A stretch of 64,000 nt of DNA from positions 1,759,858-1,823,857 of the forward strand of contig NMRA01000009.1 of the NCBI GenBank assembly GCA_002633005.1, in the 5' to 3' direction. Below the pieces are notes generated by a model. The model saw only the letters and a list, made by a program, of their open reading frames with translations, was not told the DNA's origin and did not search any database. This DNA is from Phoronis australis. Its lineage: Eukaryota; Phoronida; Phoronidae. Of the stretch, positions 36,862 through 47,872 are shown in pieces (the first letter of the stretch is position 1; each line of letters begins with the position of its first letter). The translations under genes were made by a program, and so were the position numbers.

Positions 36862-39231
36862 AATTTAACAACCATTTGAGCACTTTTAAATCTCAAAACT
36901 CAACATTTTCGATGACTAGTAGCTATTGTCACAAGTGCTCACTTTGGCTGAGGTGGCTGCGAACAATTGCTCATTACTATATGAAGACATGTGTTTGCCG
37001 GTGGTTTTGATGCCAAATATCGATTCTACTAATATAGAACAAACCCACGATTAAGTTTCAAAGTGTAAAATTTGGCTTCAGCTGAGATTGACTCATTCAA
37101 ACCAGGGCAAGTTATCCATGTTTTCTGCTTGTATGACCCCATGACCCTTCAAACCCCAAAATGTGGAATTTAAGGTGCAACTTGACACTTTAATTTTTCA
37201 TTTTTAGGAAGACAATGGATGACTTTATACAAAACAGTAGCTATTTCATTTTCTAGTAGCTTCTGTAATTACTTACAATGTCACAAAAACTGTGATTATT
37301 GGGGTAAGTTCTGATAGTGGTTTCAGTGAAAACTGAGGTACCCGACTTTTAAGCAACCTAACGCGATAGAATTTGTTTAAAGTGCATTTTAGTAATTACC
37401 ATAAGAAAGTCAACAAAAATGCATAATATGATCCAAATCCGTGACATAGGGTTTATCACCCCTGCATGGATTTTTGCCTGGTCTGAAGTGTACTGCACTC
37501 TTAAAAAGAATATCATGTGATGCGAAAGCATAAAACATAACTTCTGGAACTTACAGTAAAATAGTTTTCCTGGCGTTGCAAGGCGCCACGCCGCGGCCAC
37601 AGGAAGAATGATTATGCCAATCACCCAAAAATATCATTCAATTCAGAAATATGCATCGTGGATGGTTTTGAATTAGTTTTACGTGTTGTTGAAGTTCTAG
37701 GACCAGAGAGTCATCGGCCATTGCGCGATGTATCGTTGTTGAGAACTTCGGTCACTTGCACTGCATTGTCGACAATCAACGAGTGTGGTAATAGTTTGTT
37801 TGCTACCTTTAAATAATTGACCATGGTATGAACAACATGTCTACCTATATTGCAGTTGCAGGATCTACCACTCCTTTACCAACACAACGTGGTGGATCTG
37901 CCATTAGGGTGACAAAGCTTTCACTTTGAGGCCCCATACTTTCAAAAGGGCCCCCAAGTGCTACAATTCTCAGCACAAAATAGGACCCACAATATTGAGC
38001 CCCAAGCAGTTTATTACAGTGCACTTTGAAACCACTGCAGAGACATTGGTAAGTTACTGCAATGTTGCAGTGAAGGAATTGGTGGTTTCAGGGAGAGCCT
38101 ACCTTATCCAACTGTTTCCTGTCACAAGGGCCCCCTACTGATGCTCAAGCTTCCCCACAGAGGGAGCCACGTACAGCACCATCTTTATGAACCTGTTGTT
38201 TTATAAAACTATAAGGCAGACGTTATGAAATTCAATGTAGTAACCAGTCCTAATTTTGTATAATATAATTATAGGTTATAATTATAGGATATAATTTTGC
38301 TTATGCTACCAGTTTTGTAACTAGGAAAACATGACTTAGTGGAGACCACCACTGTCTTCATTATTTTTATCCTCTAATTGGCTAACCTAAAACAATTTTG
38401 TGAGTTGATAGCAGGAGTGCAGTCAAAAAGGGACACGAGGGACATCATCCCCTCACATTTTACAGTTATGGAATGTTTCCCTCACTAAAACTACTTTGTT
38501 TTTGCTACATTGTGGCTTAAATTTCATATTATCTATCTTTCACATTGTGGCCCCAGTGAGCATCAGTATTAGTGCCTCTTGTTTGTATTCACGGCACCCC
38601 ACGACCACACAACAGCTGGGCTAGCCATGTGACATCACTTTTAAAGCTCTTTAATCAGACAACAGATGCTGCTATTTTTGAACTAACTGACCACATAGAG
38701 GCTGCAGAAACCCCTGACTAAGTAATAAAAACCAAATGAACAAAAGCTGACAATATCTTGGCACAATTGTTCAGCCAATATAACTTTGTGAGCAGTCAAT
38801 AGTTACAAATCATCCACCAGAACATGACCAAATCAAATGACGTAATCACAATGTAGTATGTAACTATGAAAACATAAAAGTCAATGTAATTTTAAGCCAT
38901 CTCTCTCAGAACACTTCATTTCGACAGCTAAGACCTACATTTTTCATGAATAAGTATATCAAGTTGTTTTCTGAACTTTCATAACTAAAAACATCCTTGT
39001 GATAGTATGCTACAATACAATACAATACTAATGTAATATACTATAAAATAAATGAAGACTAATACTTGAAATTACATGCAGAACATACAAGTCATGTAAA
39101 TATATCATAACAAAAGAATATTATGTCGCTTAACAATATTCTGTAAACAAAATCATCAAAAAAGTTAAGCACCTATAAGTGAGTATTTTTACATAAAATC
39201 CAATTGACACATTGCATTAATCTATAACAAC
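36862..39231. other. intergenic, nothing supported
   Basis: No confident exons. A small duplication of TATAATTATAGG occurs near 38265-38295. A minus-strand stretch near 37560-37620 ends in a donor-like ACT|GTAAGT but has no matching acceptor or start. Confidence 0.35.
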
Positions 39232-40168
39232 TCATTGTTGCATGTGCGACACAAATTTATGAAATGAGTTGGATAACTCTACAAACTGCCCGGCCAGATC
39301 CCTTAAATTTTTAGCAAATTCATGCATCTGCCTCTCTTTTGTTGACAGATCCAACTGAAGTTTTGCTATCACTTGATTAGCATGCACAAGTTGTTGAATA
39401 GCACCGGAACCAGAATTGTGATGTGATGGACACGGATGATTGTGAACTTTAGTGAAAACATGGGGATTCTGATCTTCAATTGAGGAGGTTGGATTACCAT
39501 AAAAGGTAATTTCACCTTGCAAACTTTTACAAAGCTTAATTCCGTTTTTCGAGTCCACTGTTTCTCCCTGCATCGGTGATTCATTGACTGGACAGAAATT
39601 ATCCAACAACGCCGTACCACCATCTTGGTTGTTGGTATCTAAGCACCAGGTAACATCTGACTGCACACTCTCACCATCTAAAGCATGCGACAGACCCACC
39701 GTACTACTTTCAGCTGTGTTGCACTCAGACCCATTCTTTCTACTTAGCTCTTCTTTGAGCGATTCAAAGGAGACTGTATTTGATGGTAGATCATCATCCT
39801 TGATATTGCAATCAATCCCGGGAAAAATCACGTAATTACTCGCAGCACTCTGACTGTGTAAATTTGATGACGGTAACTGCTTACATTTGTGAAATTTAGT
39901 AACTCTTGAATGTCTTGAAAGACGACTTAATTTCTGCTTCAGCCTGTCAGAGTCAAGTGTGCACTTTTTGGGGGGCAGTTCCTCCTTATCAGAACATTTA
40001 CCACAATTGCCATTATCGGATTGCTGGCTAATATCTGCGTGTGCACTTTTTCTTTTCCTCCCAGTTCGCAGCTTGTAACCAACATATTTTCTTTTCTCCA
40101 ACTTTGTGTTTCCTACTTCTCCAGTGTCTTCTACATTCAGTTCAGCTACACCTTCAAGCTGTTCCACC
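39232..40168 (-). CDS. terminal exon of an unrecognised basic, probably nuclear protein
   Basis: A 311-codon open frame begins directly after a splice acceptor (CTGTTTAAG, AG at 40169-40168 boundary) with VEQLEGVAELNVED and ends in a stop. There is no ATG at its start, so it is the last exon of a gene whose 5' exons lie further right and were not found. Composition: an acidic start, then a basic nuclear-localisation-like RTGRKRKSAHAD, Ser/Asn-rich low-complexity middle, and a C-terminal amphipathic helix (about the last 50 residues, from HANQVIAKLQLDLSTKERQ) that could form a coiled coil. No known domain is recognised. The length without stops and the splice acceptor support coding. Confidence 0.6.
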
Positions 40169-41516
40169 TTAAACAGGAACAGTAAGTTACATCATACAAA
40201 ACAAACTTTGTTTACTTTTACATGAGTTCGTTATGTTTCAAGACGCATTGATCAAACTTTAATAAAGTTACTTATAACCATCACTAATATCTATTTCCCT
40301 ATTATTCATTTGCCTGCATAGACTATTCAATTTGCAATAAGAAACAGCTATACTTGATTTAGATCAGTCGATACGCCTGGCTATGAGTCATTTTTAAGGA
40401 GTTTAGTGAAGACATTCTTTTCTTGCTTATATTAATATCAATCCAAATTGTCTGTGAATATTTATTATATTCAAGATCAGTTGCAACTAAATGCATCCAA
40501 TAAGTTCTTCAAGCTACACAGAGCTCTGATATGCGTCCACTACTCATTCACTTCACCGGATAAGAAATGCTGACAGGAGGTAATGTGACATACCTAATAT
40601 TGGCACTATATTACATGCTCATTTTTGATAGTCAAACCTCCTTAAAATGAACATCAGATAGACCTTGCAATTTCTGATAGTTCATAATAACCTAGGAGAA
40701 CATTTTAGGTTATTCGCATCTCAAATGATTCAAACGGTAAACTGCTATGCCATAAGCCTTCACAGAGGATCTTTTTTTGCATTACACCATATTTCACGTC
40801 CAGACATCAGCTTTGACACAGCATATTTGAAGCAAATGTCTGTCGACTAAGAGCTTTTACCAAATTTGCAAGCTTGACTGTCTGTTTTAAGGTAATTGTG
40901 AAACTTCATGAAATCTTTTCATTTTTCATAAAAAAATCATTAACTCTTCATGTTCAACCCACAATTAAACACTTTCCAAATCCTAGATGACTGAAGTATC
41001 TTAATTCTCATGAATCCTTTTAAAAATCTTTGCTTATCACACGATAGTCATTTTTGCACAAATAGCTGTTGAACAGGAATTTCCAAAAAAGCCCTAAGTG
41101 TGGGAAACTTCATGAACAATATAGTCATGTGAAAATGCACGGAACAGTGTCCCAGATTTTTATTTACCCTCAAACAACAGAGAAATCAGTTGTCAAAGTA
41201 AATTATTGTTCCAATCAAAAAACGTCCCAAGGTTTCGTTCTTAGCGGCATGATTACCTTGGCCATTGACCATAACACAAATACGTAAAATCTCATGCAAA
41301 ATGACCCACACACTCACGAGAAATCAATATTCAAAACTGCTAAATGCGTCAAAAATCAAAAGGCCTTAAAACGGCCAATAAAGGTTTGTTGCTTAATTGA
41401 AATCGATTGAAGTCGCCCCTAACAACTTACAAACTTGACGCACAAATAACACATTATAATAATTGTTATGAGTTGCAATGAAATATAATTTTGTACAAAG
41501 TGTGAATATTCTGCAG

Positions 41517-41654
41517 TCAGCACATATCAAGTACGAGCTTAAATTACAACAGGAAGTAAATAGAATGAAGTTGAAATTGTCCGGCAAAAATCGGCCAAGG
41601 TTGGATCGTAAAACACGTGTCTTCAGTGCATCCGCTCATCTGCATTCTGCATTG
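41517..41654 (+). other. possible isolated coding exon, 46 codons
   Basis: The stretch is bounded by a good acceptor (AATATTCTGCAG) and donor (CATTG|GTAAGA), is open in phase 0 at both ends, and encodes a charged helical segment (HIKYELKLQQEVNRMKLKLS). No partner exons were found on +, so this may be chance. Confidence 0.25.
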
Positions 41655-41701
41655 GTAAGAGAAATGAGGAATTGAGTATGAGACTGAATTGTGCATACTT
41701 A

Positions 41702-42274
41702 GGGCTGTTCCAGTAAAATCTGTATGGGAGGGGGGGGAAGGCACCTTTTTTTCGCACCCACCACCCATATTTTTCATTTATTTCTTCAGCCTACCACCCG
41801 TAATTTTTTATAAGTTTGAAATGCAACCACCCGTAATTTTTTTTTGTTCTTGTGGTTGACCGCACAGGTGCTTGAGTTTATCTGTTCCTCCATCACCACT
41901 AACGTCATTCATTACTAAGAAAACATATGTTTCTTTTATGTGGTTATTAGCCATCGAGAAATTCGAGCACCTGTGGTTAAATGGTGTTATGGGCATGCCA
42001 ATGAGGAGATCGGAGGGAGTGAAAAAGTCGGAGCTTTTTGCAAGTTGCATTTTTGTTTCAGTTTTTGATTCTGTGCGGACTGTTAATAAAATTTACTAAA
42101 ATTACCCACCATCAAACATTTATGGCCCAATGAAACAACAACTACCTGCAAATTTTTATTTTTTTGAAGTACGACCACCAACCATTTTGAATTTAAAGCA
42201 AACGCAACCACCCATAAATTTTTATTTCAGTTGCCTTCCCCCCACCTCCCACACAGATTTTGCTGGAACAGCCC
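41702..42274. mobile_element. PIF/Harbinger-like MITE
   Basis: Inverted ends GGGCTGTTCCAG...CTGGAACAGCCC are flanked by TTA on both sides (41699-41701 and 42275-42277), the 3 bp TWA-type duplication of the PIF/Harbinger superfamily. The inverted similarity continues inward with GGGAGG/GGAAGG tracts and ACCACCC(G/A)TAATTTTT motifs repeated near both ends. It is 573 bp and non-coding. Confidence 0.7.
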
Positions 42275-42277
42275 TTA

Positions 42278-43574
42278 CATCAGAAATAGAAGAGGTATGC
42301 GTATTTTTAAAATTTTGCTGACAATGGCAGATTTTTTCTGGTAGGCGATTTCCAACCTCAAGTTTTGGCGACGTCTATTATTATTTGGCATCCTGGGATA
42401 TTTGCTAAGTCGAATTTGGCAAGTTTACATCAAGCTAAGCATAGTGCACTGCAATAGCACCTTTGTACTACAAGATTTTGGACTGCAGGTAAAAGAGGCC
42501 TCCCAACTTCACTTCATTGTCCTATGAATTCTATAGATCTAGTCTAGCCTAATGAGACCCATAGTATTTCTTGAACCCTGGTACCTCTAGACTGCTGCAC
42601 GGTAACACATACTGCTGCATGAAACCAAGTATATTAACACCATCATCCATTGCACATCTGAAACAGTAAACAATTATCAGGTTACAATTGAAGTCACTGA
42701 ATTTGACACTCTTATAGCAAATTAATTACATGGCCTGCGCACGTCCGATGCAATTCAGGTTTTCAACTGTCTAAAATCTTTTTTTTAACAAATTACTCTA
42801 AAGCAGCTTCTTATTTAATTTGTACTTTTCTTATCTCGTAAATTTTTGCTTTTCGTGAATTAGGAAACGACGCACTAAAATGCGTCCAGAGATGAAACAC
42901 TAGTAGTATTATAAGTTGCTGACTTATTCAGCAACAATTCAATATTGGAAGAGCGTAATCAGTGTTCTCTACAGCAGAAAATTAGAAAAAATACAAAGAT
43001 CATGAATATGTTCGAAAGTCTGAGCTCAGAGTATCAGGATTTCGTACATTAATTCTTAAATTAAACTTGCGTCAAAGTACAAAATACGAACTTGTTAGCT
43101 CAACAAATTAAAACAAGTTGTGGAAAACACTGGTAGCTGTGTTTGTAAGCCCCAAAGCAGTCCAGTTCTTACAACATAATGGTGAATTGAATGTGAACAA
43201 CTATAACGAACTGAATGAATATACACCATGATTCTTCAAGAACCTTTTCATTAAATGAATTGGTTGAGAAAAGTTACACTGGTTGACTGGTAGGCAACAT
43301 GTAGCTCATCGGCTGACAGTCTAGCGGCTACAATACTGCCCATCAGTTTCTGCACTATTCTCATCCCGTGTATTTTACATGGGTGGTTGTCCAAATCCTG
43401 TTACCGAATAGGTTTTCGCCTCGTCAAAAATACATTTTACACTTAAAATGTCACTTAGAAAATGGTTACTTTCTTCAGCAATGATGAAGATGAATTTGGC
43501 AAAGAATTCCGACTCCACTTTTGGGTCGCCGTTATCTTTTTCACAGCACGTGATAACCACTAAGTATTTTAATT
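42278..43574. other. intergenic, nothing supported
   Basis: AT-rich sequence with no exon or repeat that I can defend. Confidence 0.4.
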
Positions 43575-43810
43575 GACTGAGCCAAGTGCTGGACTGAGCC
43601 AAGCGCCGGACTGAGCCAATCGCAGGACTGAGCCAACCGCGAGACTGAGCCAAGCGTGGGACTGAGCCAAGCGTGGGACTGAGCCAAGCGTGGGACTGAG
43701 CCAAGCGTGGGACTGAGCCAAGCGTGGGACTGAGCCAAGCGTGCGACTGAGCCAAGCGTGGGACTGAGCCAAGCGTGGGACTGAGCCAAGCATGGGACTA
43801 AGCCAAGCGC
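43575..43810. repeat. 17 bp minisatellite, about 14 copies
   Basis: The unit GGACTGAGCCAAGCGTG is repeated head to tail about 14 times. Edge copies are diverged and the centre is nearly identical. Seventeen is not a multiple of three and the unit has no stop in any minus-strand frame, so all three minus frames stay open and show a 17-residue repeat every 51 bases. These frames are best treated as by-products of the repeat, not genes. Confidence 0.9.
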
Positions 43811-45206
43811 ATGACACTTGCAAAAATCAGCACGGGAAGATATCCGATGGAATTTGTAAGATTTGTGCCCCTTGGACTTTTTGTTTATCAACAGGCGTGA
43901 TTTCGCATATGTTCCACAAAATGGCACCTGGTTAAAATGGTGAACAAAGCTTCAGTGAACAGATGCAGGTGGATATGTTTTGCCACGAATGTTGCCGCTT
44001 GAATTAGGAAATCTGAAGGTATTTATAGGTTTCGATGTCAACAAATGTAAATAGTGAAAGTGTTACAGTTGCAGATCGGATAAAATGTGCGACTTAAATT
44101 ATTCCCAGATTCGACATCCTTGGAGTTATTCTGGAAGTGCCTGGTGGGCGGCCATATTGGATAGCAGCTGTGTACCTTTCTCTTTATTGTAGGATATCGT
44201 CGAGGGTCTGATTAGAGGTGCTTGTGCTCCAATATTCAGGTAGCCTTACATTTAGCTTTGGCACTAAATATACAGCTTTGCGCAGATGTGGGTAAAAAAC
44301 AGACCACATAAAATTTGACACAAAATTAGTGTCACTAAAAACTATACCCTTCCTTGAGTACACTAAATTATTTACCGGTGTTGGAAAAATTGGCGATCTA
44401 CCGTTATTCTGCAGCTAAATTAAATTGCGGAGCGATCTTATGCGTAGGCTTTTAGCGCCATGAAATATTGTGTCAGTGATTGGCATGTTTCAATTTCTGA
44501 TTCTTCAATCAGCTGTTGTTATTTCACGAAGTTGCCTACACATCACAACAAATTATCAGAACTGGTTTCCTTTCATTATAAGTTTTCAGAATTTTGATAC
44601 CAAAAACAGAATTTCAGAAGAAATTTTGCTGCGGCCAAGCTATCATCATCTCCCGAGAGATGTTGCAAAAATTTAGGAAAGGGCGCGTGCGCGTATCACG
44701 AGCATACTGCTTTCAAAACGACGACATAACTTTTCTTTGTTGGAAAAGGCAGAGAATTACGCAAGAAAATGATGTTTATTAGATTGTTCTCCAATTAAAC
44801 GGATGTAACGGGCAAGGTGAGTGTTGTTTGATTCCCAGATTTTGCATGCACACCATCCGGTCTTTAGCTCTACATGTTGATACAGGTTTCACGTTGAGTT
44901 GACCAGCAGAACTACACTGGATGTGAGCAATTTTGGGGTCTATGGAAGAAATACACACAGTGGTACTGGTACCTAGCTGACCTAGCTGTATTTTGACGAG
45001 TCTTCATACAGCTAATTAGCTGGCTAGCTTGCATTATGAATCTAACTAGTGAACCTGTAGCCACGAATACAACAATATTAACTGGTTCTCAAACATATTT
45101 CAAATCAGGGACCCACATATCGAACTGTTACCTCAATGTATAAATATGCATGATTCATTCGATGTTATTCGCTGTGTTTTGCTTTTGAGATGAGCAGTAA
45201 TGCTAG
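43811..45206. other. intergenic, nothing supported
   Basis: No convincing exon, RNA gene or further mobile element was found between the minisatellite and the long-TIR element. Confidence 0.35.
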
Positions 45207-47274
45207 TAGACAATGACCATCGTCTCTATCAAGAATAGAGACGATGATGCTCCTATAGGAGCTCTATACGCCGGAAGCGTTTTGGTGAATTATGCCTTGC
45301 ACTGACTAAAACATCAAAGCCACGTTGTTACAAATACCTCATGCTCATAGAGGGACATCTTACGAAGTTGTCGATGTGTTCAATTCCTTCCAACTCGAAC
45401 AAATACTCCTGTTATCAAACGTTTTTTTTGAGCAGTCCCTCGTTCAGTTCCCAAAATCATGAACTCACCATTTTCACACTGCACATGCTCCAATTTTTAC
45501 CGCGCCCGCTGGGTGATATGACCTCAATCTTTTAAATAGGCCAATTGCGAGAAATTGTGGTCTTGTCAATCAAATGTTTGTTTCCACGACAATGTCTCAG
45601 CAGGCTGCCACTACTCGTCTTTAATTGGCGTTACTTGAAACTGATTGTAGTTAATGATTTATTGTTTACATTTGATAAAAATAAATGCTGTTGATAAGAC
45701 ATTTAGTTGTCTTTGTGCACATATTTGACATTTTAATGTTTAAAAGGTTTTAAGTTAGGGTTCATATGATTCGTTTTCCGAAGTTCATTTGCAACAGGTA
45801 ACGAACAAGTTTCTAGTTTTACGCACTTTATTCTAATGTATTATTACTAAACGTGTCTGTTCAGTGTCAGTTTCGCTCAAAACATGATTTATCTGCCAGT
45901 TGATAAATTTAAGTATGATCTCGTACATAATCAACTAAACCATTTTATTGAGAGGTCTTTAAATACAAGCCTGTCACGGTTCTTACACGGTGATACTGAC
46001 TTACAAATTAAGATATACATACAAGTTAAAACAATTCAGTTGAGTATTAACATGGACAGTGAGAGACGTTACATGAATTGCAACGAACCTTTTAAAAAGC
46101 CAAAAGGCCACCTAAAGACACTGAAATACGGAGGCGTAACCGTAGACAGCATTGCACGAAAACTTAGGTATATTTGCTTCCCCACCAAAGACAAAAAGTC
46201 CGTTTTTGAGAAAGCGCTGTGTTATACTCGTTTTTCTTGTCTCGGGAGAATTGTTAAAGCTCAAATAAAGCTTAAAGAGCAGAAAGAGATTTTCACATCC
46301 AGACGTCGGAACAAAACGTATCTCTTTGAAAGGAAGAAAGAAAAAGAAACAGCAATCGGACGATGATTTATCGGCAAAAAAAAAGAAAGGTACTTTTATG
46401 CAAAGTTGTTGTTTTCTGTAAGCTTCACTACAAGTTTTGTGTTAAATTACAGGTCACTGCATGAGTTCCTGTTGTGGCATTTGGCCTGCCTCAAATGAGA
46501 ATGAGACCGTGCACATGAGACCGTGTTTAGGTGAATAAACACAATGCGCTATATTTTTATTGAAGTGGGTCCCAAATGCCTGTGAATGGCAAAATGACAA
46601 CCAAGCAGTTTCATTATTTGTGAATGGTGTTAGCGACTGAAATATATTAGGTAAACATCATGCGCGCACCCAGGACGGAGGCTCAAAGGAGACCCCCCTC
46701 CCCCATTTGGCTAAGTGGGCAAAGAGGTCCGCCTCAGAGAAACAAAAAGTCCGCGAAAATGTGACGAAAGTGCTCTAAAAAAGCGCAAACACACAATTCA
46801 GAGCTCTGAAGGTGGAACCCCATTTTTTTATTTAGTCTTCTCGCTTTTTTGTTAGTAAAAGGTCCACATCATCAGAAAGTCGAGCCCCCCTCATTTCACT
46901 TCAGCTTTCAAAGTTTGCCGGTAGGACCGCAACTTCTGACCTTCGGCCTTGTTAAAAGAATGAGGTCATATTTCTTGGCGTGCGGAGAGTGAAAATGGTG
47001 AGTTCACGATTTTGGGAACTGAACGAGGGACTGCTCGAAAAAAGTTTGATAACGGGAGTATTTGTTCGAGTTGGAAGGAATTAAACGCATCGACAACCTC
47101 GTAAGGTGTCCCTCTATGCGCAAAAGGTATTTATAACAACGTGACTTTGATGCTTTAGTCAGTGCAAGGCATAATTCGCTGAAACGCTTCCGGCGTATAG
47201 AGCTCCTATAGGAGCGTCATCGTCTCTATTCTGGATAGAGACGATGCCACGATGGTCATCATTGTCATTGTCTA
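45207..47274. mobile_element. long-TIR element (~2.07 kb) with internal ORF
   Basis: Imperfect inverted arms of about 275 bp start TAGACAATGACC at the left (45207) and end GGTCATTGTCTA-like at the right (47274, with a small internal duplication). Near each tip is a stem-loop (ATCGTCTCTAT...ATAGAGACGAT). Arms and inner flank match the 951 bp element at 58170, making this the longer family member. Long arms suggest a Mutator-like type. Flanking bases (TAATGCTAG, CAACTGTCT) do not form a target duplication, so it may be a recombinant or an old insertion. Confidence 0.75.
45884..46366 (+). CDS. unrecognised 160-codon ORF inside the long-TIR element
   Basis: The ORF is the only sizeable frame between the arms. 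The second Met (about residue 57) is another plausible start, followed by DSERRYMNCNEPFKKPKGHL. The product is very basic and Lys-rich at its C terminus. No zinc-finger, MULE transposase or other domain is visible. It could be a captured host fragment, an accessory protein of the element, or chance. The shorter relative at 58170 lacks it. Confidence 0.35.
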   Translation: MIYLPVDKFKYDLVHNQLNHFIERSLNTSLSRFLHGDTDLQIKIYIQVKTIQLSINMDSERRYMNCNEPFKKPKGHLKTLKYGGVTVDSIARKLRYICFPTKDKKSVFEKALCYTRFSCLGRIVKAQIKLKEQKEIFTSRRRNKTYLFERKKEKETAIGR

Positions 47275-47872
47275 CAACTGTCTCGTGTTTGACTGTGGTG
47301 AGTGCAACATGCCATGGCGATGTAATTGCCTAGGACAATACAGGCCCTGTGATTTAAGTGCTGCCAATGTGCTAAAAGATACTGAACAAACTTAGCCATT
47401 TTACCTCTCACCACAGACAGTAGCTACCGTCTGTACTCGACCAGCATAGCAGGCAACCTCACCAACTTTCGCCTTCCCCCCAAGTCTCTCCTGCCTTCTC
47501 GCCACCTGGTGTCAAATTTTTATACTCTCAAATATATTTTATCAAAAGTAATTTTTTTGCTAATAATTCATTTATGTGTTCAATTTCCGGTTTTGATTTG
47601 AATTCAATTTCCCAAAATCGTGCAATTTAATTCTCGAATTAGTACAGTATGCGTCTCAAAAAAGTTGAAAACATTCTCGTCAGTTGCGCATGTGCGGTCA
47701 ACTCGCTGGTTCCCTGCGTGCCGCTAGGTGGGGCGGTAGCCGCGCCAGCACGCAGGTATCACTTAAATTTCCTCTGTAAATTTTTTTACACCGGCGTTTC
47801 TGATTGGCTAGTCGATTCGTCAACAGGGAGCGCTTTAATACGTAAACAAACGGACATGACAGTTATAGAGCA

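Noticed and set aside
36467-37010. Frames of 80-148 codons across 36664-36861
   Set aside because: They consist mostly of undetermined bases.
43575-43810. CRISPR-like array
   Set aside because: The repeats are contiguous with no spacers, and the genome is eukaryotic.
43375-43927. Long minus-strand frames with 17-residue repeats
   Set aside because: They are by-products of a 17 bp tandem repeat without stops, open in three frames at once.
45207-47274. A target duplication for the 2.07 kb long-TIR element
   Set aside because: The nine bases on each side (TAATGCTAG and CAACTGTCT) do not match.
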